64,000 nt of DNA, taken from NCBI RefSeq assembly GCF_002443255.2, contig NW_019211455.1:39599449-39663448 (forward strand), read 5' to 3'. The notes under the pieces are model-generated. The model was not told the DNA's origin. It worked only from the letters and a program-made list of their open reading frames with translations, and did no database searches. This DNA comes from Varroa destructor. Taxonomy: Eukaryota > Arthropoda > Arachnida > Mesostigmata > Varroidae. The translations under genes were made by a program, and so were the position numbers. Of the stretch, positions 1-12,600 are shown in pieces; within the stretch, counting starts at the first letter, position 1, and each line of letters starts with the position of its first letter.

Positions 1-3000
1 CTCCGCCAATCGATCTTTTTAGAATAAAAATTGGGGGTATCGCTTGTTGCACATCTTGGCATAGATCATTGTCCCCTGTACGTATAAGATAAAGTGGGAG
101 ATCGTTAGGTTAAATGGGGTACAATACGAAGAGAAAAAAATGCGATCAGGGTTATATAGGTAGAAAAAAACTAGTTGAACGGAAGGGCTATGCATAGGAG
201 TAGGACCATACAATATCACCTTTTGTTCGTTACTATGTCAAAGGTACGACGAAATCAGATAACGAGAATGCAGATTTTGAAACAAGAAAATCGTCGATAT
301 AATTTACGAATAGTGTGTTTGACTCGTTCCCAACGTCAAAAAAGAAAACCAGAAGCGCGCAGTATATTGATTATCGTTTATGAGCCGCCTGAGCGGCCCA
401 AAAATTTTTATAAGAAGTCCTTCATATCAGACACTTTCTTGTTACTCAACTCTCCTTTTTTTGCTCGTTTCAAGGACTATTTAACGTGCCAGTTTTCCAT
501 TTGTTTTTTTGAATCAATTAGTACTAATAGGCAAAAAGTTTCAAAAAATCTTTTCAACTCTCTGCATTTTATCGTGAGTTGTTTTGATGGGTCAAGCTAT
601 AAGTGCGGTAGTGCGAACAAAATATAAATATTCATTATCAGCCTAGGTGTATTAAGAGGCCTAGGTAAACTGATGACGACCTCATGTTTAATTTTATACA
701 ATTTGTCATTGCAGCGTTTATAGATGATCCCATCGAAATATGTTCTTTATACATATTTGGTTGTGGTACTTGGTGGCTATTGCTGTTGCAAGCTATCGTT
801 CAGCACAGGCGCGGTCTTTTTTCTATTTATGTACGTACATTATTCCGTGACATTGTCCACAGCTCGAAAAGGCTATGCATATTCAGATATTTGTGTATAT
901 GGACCTCTGACACTAAGATTCCAGGTTATAAATTAGTCTATGTCTGACTGTGTGTGTGCATGGACTACAGGCCTATGAATGCGCTATATATAAACTCACT
1001 CCCCGCTTTATCCCAGTCAGGTTCGTCAGCGTGAGATTACGACACGCGCAAACAGTTTTAAACTCATATTTATGAGACGGCCCATGTTTATTCATAGAGC
1101 CTTTGTGCCGTAGCTCGCCTGGCGTTCTTGGTGCTCCCTTGTACCTCCAATCTATGAGAGGTTATTTTTCATCGTTCCAAGCCGCCCAACCTCCGCGCGC
1201 TCTTAGGAATACGCTTTCCGGGAATGCACTTCGAAACATCCCGCGTCATGAACCAGCTCGACGTCGTTGTTTAGCAAAGAGTAACTCTGAGCGCAGCGTG
1301 CTCTTAAACAGCCGAAGCAGCATGCTTTGGTCCTAATCCTACTTCCTGCTCGACACTGAATAAATAACTGATTCGCAGAAGCAGAAATACGGTTGAACTG
1401 AGGTTTTGCTTCATTCTGTTCAAGATGAAAGAAACCCAAGCTTATTCAAATGAAAAGAGATGCTTGCCCTACGTGACCCGGAGTAAGAAGAACCCGTCTC
1501 ATTAAGCGTGGCCGCAATGATAGCCCACGAAAAGACAGACTCGTCAAAAGGATAGTGCCTTCTTTAGCCGCCGCTGCTCGAAAAAGACACGAGAGTATGG
1601 CACAGTGAAGTGAATAGCAGTGGCAGGGCAACAGGTAAGAACTGATGGAACGCCATTCTTCAATGGCATCGTCAAAGTAACTAGAGAAGACCGAAGTTCA
1701 ACGAAGACTCTAAGAATAGGTTTTTATGTGCCGAATGCCGGGTTTGGTAGAGTACATTTTAAGCAAATCGATAAACCAAAATGGAGGGCAAAGCTAGCCA
1801 CGGGGCAGCAGAACGTAGAAATCATGAATAGAGATGCCTGTTCTTGGCCTAACGTGGCTACGCTGCTTTGCCTGTTGCATCCTTTTATGTAGTACGCCAG
1901 CTCCCCCGTGAGTGACCAATTCTTAAACTGCCCGCCGATTCTCTCCTTCGAGGGATGATCTTTGTTTTCAGGCTAACGCAATCGTCCAGTTTAACAGTTT
2001 AGCGCTGTCGCAAGTGTAAGCAGTAGCCAACAGTGCTTTCCTCGTCCAAAGGTTAGTTACAGGATCGACTCAAGACGGGGAAACTGTCCTTACTTTTGTT
2101 TTTATTCGGGATGAAAATAAAGTAGTACTAATAATGGCAACCTACCAGAAGAGTGCCTTCTCGTGTGTACGAAGGTACGGGTGCACCTTTCCGAAAACCG
2201 CGATGGCAACAGCAAATGCCAGCAACGAAACGAACCGCGTGTCTGTGCCCGAGTTCTCATAAAGTGTCCCTAATATTAGCAGGGAAATACGTTACCCATT
2301 AAGCTATCGTGGGAACTGTACTATCATACTGATATTAGGACAACGATGTTAAACAGAGGGCATTAAGGGAGATTACCTCAAGTTGGCTAATGCTGGTTCG
2401 TAAAAAGTGTCAGGGTCAAAGAATTATGTATTTTTTTTAAGCTGAAAATAGTCTACAGAATATAGCATAGTGACGATAATATCATTTCGCTGCGATCGAT
2501 TATCTCGCCTAAAGGCTTTTTACACTTTGCTCTGCCCAAAATAGGGTATAGCGTACGGTGTTTTGGTCAGTTTCGGTAACAGAAAAATATGTTGGGTCAT
2601 AAGAAAGGAAAGCGCATTTTTCCATCGGAGGTAATGACTTGGTTATTACTGTGCTCTGTGATAGGTTGACAGATCTTAACAGCTCTTAAATGACGCACGA
2701 CTAATAGACAGAATTTGATGAACATCTACGTCAGATCTGTGGTTACCTATGATCGTACATTGATCTAGTGCGTCAAAGAGTCACGAGTTTACGATATACA
2801 ACGATACCATGTTAATGGCGAAGGTCAACTGTAGGTCATCAATTAAAGCTTCTTCTATTGAAACTTCAGATCAATTAAAGTTTAGTCGAAATGGTGAAGA
2901 TATGAATTCGGACGTAAAGTGATGCTCGTGGTCGCAATAGATGAGCAAAGCAAGAGATATGCCCGAAAAAAAAATGAACGTTGCCATATATTTGTTCCTA

Positions 3001-4913
3001 GAGGAATCTTACAGGGCTAGAGTTAGCCAATCGAGAACACAGTTACGTTTCATTCATGACCTATATTGACCAAGACAGAATAGAAGGATGGTTTAAGTCC
3101 TTATATTCGCCTAGTATAGATCAGCGTGACTTCAGTTACTGCCATGTTTTAAAAGGGTGCTAAGCGGCATGGCTCATCCTACTGCTGATTCTTTCAAACA
3201 AGCCATTGATAAGAGGGTTATAATGGTGGTGCCAATCGCAAGTAATCAGCTGTTGAGAAGCTACCAGAGCCCCCGACTTCGACGCATGAACAATAAAAAA
3301 AAATCGCATAAAATCGAGAAATATTTTGGATTGGGTGACGCGAAAAAAAAATGTAGAAAACTAGCCAATGCCAAGTATCAATTGAATAAAGTAGAAATAC
3401 GTAGAAATTTGATACAAACAGCAAAAAAATAACATTGTTATCTGTTTCTAATTCAATAATTAAAAAAGTTATTATTGCGCAAAGTAGCCGCACGATTTTG
3501 ACGCAACGGGAAAAAAACAACCCGTACGCATATAGGTAATTTGATGTTATCAAAGTGTTGACCCTATCGTGCTTAAACTTTCACATCTGCGCGCCATTTA
3601 CGCAGACGAAAAATGTATCAACTCTACAAATGAGTACTACGAAGTGACTGAAGAGTTGCTTGACAGTTCTATTTAAGGTTACATTGATATTTCTTTTCAA
3701 ATTAAAATACAATTGCAGAAACAGTATAAGCTAGGCCGAGAAAGCGCAAGATAGCAAGCGAAACCCTAGCTCACCTCGCAGCGTCCGTTACATTCTACCA
3801 TACTTAAGCTCTCTTCCATCTTTTATACTGCGGCTACTGTTTCCAAAGTCCCATCGCAATTATCTCCCCTAAGGCGCGTACACACTACGGGCTCTGTATA
3901 TGGAGTCAGATTTTCATTGCCATTCTTCATCTTTCGTAGGAAAAGCGTAGACGCCCTATGACTGGCTACGACAAAAAGCATTTCTGTCTACCCACGAAAA
4001 GGATGAGTTAAGTGGTCGCTTGTGGAAGCTTACACAACCCAGAGACACAGACACTGGGGGGTAAGAACACAGATATTTATGGGACAGATTTTCCGTCCCT
4101 ATAGTTAAGCGTGGATAGACGAGTATTTTGTTCTGTTCACCGTTTGCTACTGCTATCACCATGGCGATTGCATGTATCGTGTTTTTTATTTTCTCCAAGG
4201 ACGTAGACACTTTACGAAGTAGATCGAGGATCCGTTGGGGCGCAAAAGTTGTAGGCTGTCGGAGCTATGGAGCGCATCGTTCGAGCGCTCCACGAACTCA
4301 CCAAGCAAACTCAGCAAGGAACCGATCAACGTGTATGAAAATCATTCACCTCTAGGGAGCGAACACTAACTTCCTACAAAAGTTCACTTTTCCAACGAGT
4401 TAGACCAGTGCCGACTGAGCTAAGTTCTGTGCCAAGTCAACGGACATTGTCTCTTTTTAAGCCGTTCGCAATCTACAGCTGCGTCCTCTCGAACCATTTG
4501 CGCTCGAGCCATTGTGCGGTACGACAGCATAGGATAGGCGACGAGATATGGAGGCTACGATACGGTGCGGCGTAAAGTAAATATAAAAAGAGGTCTGGGT
4601 ATAAACTATTTAAAATTCTGCAGGCTGGGAGCGGCTGCGAGTGTTTTTCTTGTGTCAGCAATGACGGCTTGCGTCCACGCTTAAAAAAAGTTTTTATTTC
4701 ATGTAAGTTAAGCTACATAGGAAAACTTTATTGATTTTGCAGTTTTGTTACATTCCAGATAGTTAAAAAATGAATTGGTACAGTTGAGGAAATATGGGGA
4801 CTAATAACGGTGTGCAAACATACGTAATTAATGTAGGCATATTTGATAGCAAAAGTTCGTGTAGCCTCGATATAGCAGACTTCATTTCGCCATTAGTTTG
4901 CTAGTATATTTAC
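1..4913. other. Intergenic, no supported gene
   Basis: No gene can be supported here. The longest open frame (175-627, plus) begins at TTG rather than ATG and has no convincing domain or splice context. From about 1.1 to 1.5 kb the DNA is somewhat richer in GC and is open on both strands over short distances, but the two readings are antisense shadows of one another and neither resembles a known protein. Poly-A and poly-T tracts of 7-10 bases recur, as is usual for AT-rich animal intergenic DNA. Confidence 0.5.
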
Positions 4914-4971
4914 TTTAATAAATCTCCCCTATAATAGGTTTTATAATTTAATAAAGCTTCCCCTATAATAG
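4914..4971. repeat. Imperfect tandem duplication, 24/25-base unit
   Basis: Two near-identical copies lie 9 bases apart, at 4914-4937 and 4947-4971. Both start TTTAATAAA and end CCCCTATAATAG, and they differ by a substitution and one inserted base in the middle (TCT versus GCTT). This looks like a local duplication that has diverged slightly. No open frame crosses both copies in a way that suggests coding repeats. Confidence 0.8.
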
Positions 4972-7151
4972 ACTTCTGCCGCAAAAAAATTTATCAGTAT
5001 AGTTAATGTCGATTCAAATGCTGAACCGAATTCTTGGCGAAACCCAACAATTTCCCAAATTGTCGATTGGTAGCACCATCGACAAGGTGCTAGAGATTTA
5101 CAATAGAGTTGGCCTAGAGTTATCGATGCGAGACCTTGGCATACGTACATTTAGTTTTAAATGTATTTGTTTGGTACTGGCAGCCGTAGACCAAAACGTC
5201 TTAACATTTATCCACTGCCAAACCATTTCGTCTTTGCCAAGGAACCATTGACGGAAACCTTCCATTACATTCTGAATCTTTAACTACCGTAGTTGAAAAT
5301 TCCCTTACTTCCGTGTTTTCCGATGCAGTACCATATCTGGTTTTTCTATCAACTTCCGAGTCTCTCTTCTGGCACTTTTTTAGCTCCGAGGTCGACTTCA
5401 ATAGAAAATAACTCTAGATATAAATGGTCTTCAGTGTCACCTCTGCATACCGTCTCGCAGTATCTAGAGGAATAGAAGGAAAACTAATTTCGTGTAGATC
5501 TTAAATATGTTTGTAGTTTTTATCCTATAGCAAATTTAGTTACGAAGCCACCGGATCATCAGGCTGAGGGATTAGCTATCAACAATGGAAGGTCTGTTCC
5601 CTGTCTTCATAATGAACGATCCTGGCATGTTTCCCGCCACCTACTCGACATTTGTTGGAACCACATATATAGCGCACAAGACCGTCAGTGGTGATCCTTA
5701 CTACCTATAATCATAAACATTCCCCTAATACATCCTAGTGCTGTGCAGGAGACGTCCGTTTTTCTTGAGAGCATAAGATACATATGCCTCCTGGTTAACG
5801 ATACCTTGTATCTTTACTTATACTTACTTACCGGCAACATATGCATTCCTACGCAGCAATTATTTACTATTATGGAGTTATCTTAATGGTCGCGTTGTTA
5901 TTAGGGGAATATATTAAGACATTAAAGGAAAAACAAATCTTTTGTATTAAAAAAATGAAAGTAACGCTCACCGCCTATTGCTAGTAAACCATTTGTAGTT
6001 CTAACACTATGAAAACTGTAGATCAGTATCAAGCGAAGGCTCTGAAACGTACGTAAATTCGAACAGCGGATTTTTTTCCTTCCTTCCTTCCTTCTTTGAG
6101 TACATACCAACATATCAATTCATTTCGACCATGACTCATTGGAGTCGGTTGATCCAATGCGAACTTTCATCAAGATCCTGCTTGCTGACTCAAAGCATTT
6201 GAGTGCCATCAAAAAATATTAACACCTAAACCAGTTACGAGCTCTGCTATTTTTCATGGTCGTTTAAGAGCATCAGTTTTGAAAGACAAGCTCCTGTAAT
6301 GTAGATCTGAGAAAAACCTATTGTTAAATAACAACTCTACGAGAAAAATATCCATTTTCGTTTTGTTATATTTAAGTAACCATTGGAACTGTCTGCTCGA
6401 AGGCTAGCGGAGTCACTTTCCTAAACGGATGTCAAACGACCAGCTTAAGGTCGGCTTAAAGGAAAGCTAAGTTAATCTTGCGATGTAGTGACAATGCAGC
6501 GAGACTCAGACAAATGGTAACCCAAATACCCACGCCACCAAAAGGCAGGCTTCAGGACGTATGGGTAACCCGGAAAAGTTTGTTGAAGTGTGAAAGACAA
6601 CCACTGTGCTAGCCCGCTAACAAATCTGCCATTTCAATGATGAAATGATAAGGTGTGTGCTTACTGAACTTTAGCTATGTGAGATTACGTAAATTTAGAA
6701 CCTACACACGGCACATATTATTAATCATTTCAGTATGAAATTTTATTAAGTCTATTAAGTGGCCTTCTTGATAAATCATTTCCTACGAGGCGTAAATACA
6801 CTATTCTTGCATAAAATACTCATTATTATTATTTATGTCACACAGAATAATATTTTCATGAATAACGAGTTACAAAATAAGCGTACGCACGTAAAAATTT
6901 TAGTTTCTTTCATACGCTGATCACAGCTACTTCGATTGTTTTGTTTGTAGTTTCCGTCGCTAGGTGTGCACCCTTTATTTACAATGACATGTTAGGTATT
7001 ACACATAGCCATAAAGAAATATTAATAATAAGTTATGTTTATTTTCATACGTAGAAAACTGTGAAAGGAAACGCCAAAAATTCTAGATTTTTAAGAATTT
7101 TTTTGTCGGTGGTTCATTTTTCCAATCTAAATAAAAATGCTGTTTTTGTGA
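4972..7151. other. Intergenic, no supported gene
   Basis: Short open frames on both strands between 5.0 and 5.5 kb (5006-5251 plus, 5201-5401 minus) have balanced composition but lack a credible start context or paired splice sites. The remainder is AT-rich and closed in all frames apart from short stretches. The TTCC run inside it is listed separately. Confidence 0.45.
6078..6095. repeat. TTCC microsatellite
   Basis: About four tandem TTCC units follow a run of seven T. Short and of no evident function. Confidence 0.8.
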
Positions 7152-7235
7152 CGGCACAGTGGTAATATGTTCGTCCATTAGACATAAATGGAATTAATGG
7201 GATGGTCTAGGTTCGAAATCGGGCTTAGATACGCT
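7152..7235 (+). other. Degenerate tRNA-like or SINE-like stretch
   Basis: CGGCACAGTGG at 7152-7162 resembles a Pol III A box, and GGTTCGAAATC at 7210-7220 matches the B-box consensus. The box spacing (58 bases) is too long for an ordinary intronless tRNA, though within reach of a long-variable-arm or intron-containing one. The bases either side of the TTCGAAA loop do not pair into a T stem, so no functional cloverleaf forms. The best reading is a decayed tRNA gene or tRNA-derived SINE head. A chance match is also possible. Confidence 0.25.
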
Positions 7236-9537
7236 TCATTTCGTGCTGGGGAAGCCACCAGCTGTCACAAGCAATAGATCATGTGGAACGTTAGTCTAGA
7301 AGGCGCTAGATCTGAGCACTCCTCAACCTAATTTCAACGGAACAAACCTCAAGTCTGAGATTATTGCTTCTCAGATCTATAACAAATTCAATACAGCTCT
7401 AATCAATTCAGATAGTGCCGCTCCGACACGGATTAAGTTTTAATCCATTGTTTCCGTCAGTCGCGGCTCATGAAGGAAAAGTAATCCCTAAGCGATGTAT
7501 CCCATTGTATACTATTTCGCTCTGAAAAGACGATTTAAGCAGATCTACGACCACGACGCACCTACATGTTCAGCAGGACTACATACTATATACAATGTGT
7601 AGCTTCGATTGCGTACATTTTGTACGCTATTGGATATTTAGGACAAAGACAATGTGACCTACGTAGCTAACGCGCATCTCTATAGCTGCGTTGTCATAAT
7701 AACCATGAGCATATAATCACAATGGCATATTGTTACCACGCTGTTTCATTCAGAGAAAAAAAAATTTTGATAGAACGAGTGGAGAGTGCCCCAAGGGCAT
7801 TGGCTTAGTCCACGCGTACTTAAGATTGACATCAAAGGATTGATTTCTATGATAGCCGCTGTGATAATCCTAATAGTAAATAATTCATTTTACAGTGGCG
7901 TAATATCCATCGTCTGCTAGCCATTAGTTACCACTCAGCCAAAGTTTTTCGTCAAACCCTCGTCGATCTAATAGTTTAGTCGATTGAAGTTTTTTTATGT
8001 TACCTATATATGAAATATATTATATAGAAAAACACACACACATCCATCGATTTAATTAGCAGAGTAGAGAAGGAAGCATTAATGCAGAATACGATATTTC
8101 TGACAGGTAAGCTGCATGGTACGACCAGCCTTAGCGGCTTGATATAAAAAATATTTTTTGGAATCATAGAGCGATAAATATTCGATAATATAATAATAAA
8201 AATAAATAACGACTCTACCTGGGAAAGGCCGGCGTGTTCACTGAAGTTCACAACTGCATTCTCCCTACAATAATAATTGACACATGTACCCCCGATATGA
8301 ACCCCATGATATGAACCCCCGATAGTCTTCTTTGGCGAACAATGAAGAAGCCGACTATAACGCCAAAACATCGATGGATATCGCGTTAAATATCTTCAAA
8401 TTTAGAGAACCATGTAAATGTAATCTACGGTACTATCAATGTGAAATAAATAAACTAAAGGCCATAAATAAACCATACCATTGCTGAAAATGGTTATGTA
8501 TGCGCGGATAGGTTTCGGAGCCCTGTGCGTATCATCGTAAAAATTAGTTTGTTGCTTAGTAGTATATACGTATCTGTGTTAGTTGTATCGTAGACGACTA
8601 TAAAAACACATTAATTCGACTTAATTCAATTCAGAACTTACTTTAATAACGACATTACTAATAAAGCAAGTACGTCCACCTGCCGAATCAAAGCGGTGCA
8701 GATAAGGGCGAAGATAGAAACAAAGTAAATTTACAACAAAAAAAAAATAAAGTAATGCTAGTAATAATAAGCATAAAAATAATCGCACTAATAAAGATGG
8801 GCATGTCGGTCTAATTTAAGGGAGTAAGCTGTTTAAGCTAAACGTGTCGAGCTTTTAGATCAGGCGTTTCACCGGAGCGATATAAGCTGGGGCCCAGTTG
8901 TAAAAAAATAGGTAACGAGAATATCTAGGTGACTCATCCTAAACATGTGGAGTAACGAGTAGTGAAAAATTTCGTAGCTTGCTTGTTTCTAAATGAAATA
9001 ATTGTCTGCTTTCTAGTTTCGCTTTGCACGCTGCATGGAGTGGTAATGCGCTTTTATCAGTACGAGACCCACTGGCAAGCGATACGAACACCTCGACTGC
9101 AAGAAACTATACGTACATCTCATATTATTTATCGTTGGTAAGCGGTATATGTGTAAGTAACTTTTACACTCTGACTAGATAAAGCTCTTTTTGGATTTTT
9201 CACGTTGACACGAGTCTCTGAGCGGAAAGAAGTACGGTAAATGGCTGCTTTCGGATATTACTAGCAAAATCGATAACAAGAACACTTGCCGTACTGCCTC
9301 GAATAATCATATATCTTTCGAGAGGGCGCTGTGCATAATGCTGATACCATTTCCGTAGGGAATTGCTAATCTTTACTGGCAATTTGCTCCCAGGTACACG
9401 TCTATGATTTCGAAAGTGCTCGCCTTATCTTATAAGAGCGCCACTTATCGCTGTTTTAGTTTTGGTACAAGCCTAGAAGCATGGATTTGCTAATTGTTTA
9501 AAAGTCCTTTCGTACATTTTGTGAACCAGATGACATC
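7236..9537. other. Intergenic, no supported gene
   Basis: The longest frame (8000-8371, minus, 123 codons) ends in a Tyr/Phe/Ile-rich tail read from an AT- and CA-rich stretch and looks like chance. A small tandem repeat inside it (8294-8320) is listed separately. No splice-framed exon was found on either strand. Confidence 0.45.
8294..8320. repeat. Tandem 12-base duplication
   Basis: GATATGAACCCC occurs at 8294-8305 and again at 8308-8319, separated by two bases and followed by an extra C. It is a simple local duplication. Confidence 0.8.
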
Positions 9538-9640
9538 AACCTACCTACCTGTTTACCTACCTACCTACCTACCTACCTACCTACCTAACTACCTACCTAC
9601 CTAACTACCTACCTACCTACCTACCTACCTACCTACCTAG
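9538..9640. repeat. ACCT microsatellite, about 100 bases
   Basis: An interrupted (ACCT)n tract of roughly 25 units, broken by one GTTT and two AACT variants. Read on the other strand it is (AGGT)n. It carries many potential AG|GT splice-like dinucleotides but has no coding context. Confidence 0.95.
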
Positions 9641-12600
9641 TGATAAAGGTTTCGTTAACAAGTTATGAAGCTTCTAATGCATTGATATGATTACATGTAA
9701 ACAATAATAACTAATCAGCTACAAGTCATGATCTACAATAGTCGGTAAGAGATCCGGCGCTCACAGCTAGGTGTCACATGGCTCTCTAGAGTAACTTCAG
9801 TCACTTCGGCTCAGATGCTTGCGGTCACACCATATGAGACTCATTAAGATATCACCGATCTGTGGAGAAAAGCCTGCAGTAGATAAGCAGCATATTCTGC
9901 AGTCTTTCCGTTAAGTCATACCATGTCACAAATAGCATTATGACCTTTGGGAATATTCGCTACTATATTCGGTCTAGAAAATAGTTACTACCGACGATCG
10001 AAGAAATTCTCTATGGACGATACGAAGCGAATGATCAGCCGCGACCTCCTTCCATATATAGTAAGTAAATAACATACCTAACTAACTCATTAACAGCAGT
10101 TTCATCATTGCACGTTTGATTATAATTTCGCAGAAACTGTACAATTATTGAATACAAAAGGGTACGGTATTGGCAAAGAGGGACAGCTCAGTTCGGTACG
10201 GTTCAATTATCAAATAAAGCAGATCCCGTTATGGTTTACAGTAATAGCATCTTCGTTCAGAGATAATCAGTGATGAGATGGGGTCGATGTTCTATAAAAC
10301 ATGCACAGTTTGTTTCATGTTACTAGAAAAGGCCGTCAGCCTTCTGAAGCAAAATTGCAACAGTAGGATTAGACGTAAGACTTGAAGCGTTCACTTTCTC
10401 GAGTTACAAAAGACGAGAAACCGGTTTGGTGAAGTCGTTGGCTCCGCTGACTTCATCTTGTCCTCGCGGCCTTCAAAAAAGCTTGATAGATTGATACTGA
10501 CGATTGTACCGTTGTAATGCTGATCGCCGTTCAACAACTGATTACGCCACGTATGCTTCGAATGGTCGAGGTGCGCTCTCGTGAGAGAAAATGTGGGAAA
10601 GATGATTTCCCATAGGATAGTGTCGGCGATCAGCTACTCCAAATCTACATGTGCCCACAAAACATTATTCAACTTATCTAGACAATGTGTACAGCATTGG
10701 TAACGACGGACGAGCTGTTAGGGCAAAAAGAAAGTAACATCAAGCGTGGCATTGCAGTATGTTCTAGCAGTCGTACAACTGTTATACAGTGAATGCAGCG
10801 CTGAAGTCGATTCGGGGATCATTTTTTTATTATCGATATGCACATACACGGTATGGTTAGCACAAACTGTAGAGCCTTATTTCATAGTTTAGGTTGAAAC
10901 AAAATTAGGAAATGGCCGGCTTGATTCAAGAACCACCCAGAAGAAGAAGACAGGGCGATATTAAGTGTTTCCTATGTATTTCTATTATGAATTCGCAAAA
11001 CACAGATGTTTAAGTAACCAGATTAGAACAATTACTTCCGGCGTGTCCTTCATCAATCACGAGGTGTCCTCATTCGGTGAAGCTTTTTTGAATATTTCCT
11101 GCATTTGTATGAGGGTCTACTTCAAGACAGGTAAAGACTGAAGCTATTTCGACTGAATCGTGTTGGGGGTAAGATCAGTCTCGTAAATGCTGACAACTCT
11201 GTCTAAATAATCGTATTGTTTGAAACGGTATGCTGTTCATTGAGCTAATGTTGTGCTCATTAGGAATTGCCGATATGTATTTAGAGCTTGCTTTCGTGCA
11301 TCCATCCATTGGTGATTCTCTACAAGTGCCCTCTAGCTTCAAATGTATTTCCAGATATGGCGACTTTCCGCGTACAGATACTTGAATTAAAAAGCTAGCA
11401 TTAGAGTAGGAAGAGAAACATCTGTATGAGACGCCCACAATTTTCGAGATAGCCTCGCTGACTGAATATCGAACGAGGCACATCCATACAAGATTTTGGT
11501 TTGATTTATTCCCTATATAAACCATGCTTCTGCTTGTGGCCGTTTCTCCTGTTATGAAATCTATCGTAGGCACAGATGACTTTATCCATAATAGTAAGAT
11601 GTCAGTAGTTATATGTAGGTTTTATACATTTGTTAAATTTATCTGTTTGCTACCGTACGTAGCATGCGTACGCCATAAAGAAACTTGAAACAGGTCACCC
11701 AACTAACGTTTGGCAGTTATGTGCTTCGACAATTTTCAAGTCCTACGTGATAGTTCTCATTAAAACATAACACGCTGGGTCCATTACTAAATGTAACTAT
11801 TCAATGATCAAACCATAACATCACATTTAACAACACACAGAGGTCAACTAATTTAAGTGCGTCTTCTATGTGTACTCGTGAAAATTGTGTGGGTGGAAAG
11901 TCTGAAACTTTCCAAAAAGCCTATCTGTTATCAATTGTCCTGTATCACGATAAAACTAACGAATTCAGACTTACCATAAAATCGACGGACAACTTAAGGT
12001 GGCTGAACTTGAGAACTGGTCGAACTTTGTTACCTGGCCATTAGTATACGATTTTTTTTGGTTGAGCAAGGTATTGCAATTCATAAAACCTATACATTCA
12101 TAGAGTAAACGAAATAAGTATTAGATAATATATAGTAAACTGCTGTTCGTAGTATTGGATGCTTTTTTGTCTTCATTGCCTTCCTTTGAATCAGCGCTTC
12201 TCGTGACTTCTCGATAATACCTAATCATCAATAATAATTTGTACCCCCACATTCCACAAAAAAGCTGATTAATGTTCTTAGCGTAACAATCGGTTCTGAG
12301 TCAGCTTATTTTTATAAACGTTTTCTCTTACACAGTCTTATTGAAGCTCATATAAAGTGTTTTATTAGGCGTTTGTTTGGAATTTTTATCGAGCTCCACT
12401 TCCGAAGTATAGCAATTAATCCTAGCGCTTCTAAGCAATCACGACGTATTTGCTGAAGCAAAATCTGAGAAAGCTTTGCAAGGTCGTGAGTGACTGTCCT
12501 CTTTCGAAGTAGTGCTATCAGTTGGCCTACTTCCCAAAGGCTCATCTAGAGAATTGTACTCAAAGAATTGGATGGTGACTGGAAACGAGCAACAATTGAG

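Noticed and set aside
175..627. 150-codon ORF, the longest in the first 10 kb
   Set aside because: Begins at TTG, has no splice or domain support, and a frame of this length is expected about once by chance in six frames of a window this AT-rich.
5006..5251. ORF whose Cys-Ile-Cys-Leu-Val-Leu-Ala-Ala segment vaguely recalls the N-terminal fold of ORC6
   Set aside because: Only a handful of residues agree, the following sequence does not continue the match, start context is poor and no further exons were found.
9538..9640. ACCT array as a possible CRISPR or satellite
   Set aside because: A 4-base microsatellite without spacers; CRISPR arrays are not expected in animal nuclear DNA.
11175..11573. 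132-codon minus-strand ORF
   Set aside because: At chance length, no recognisable motif, no splice context.
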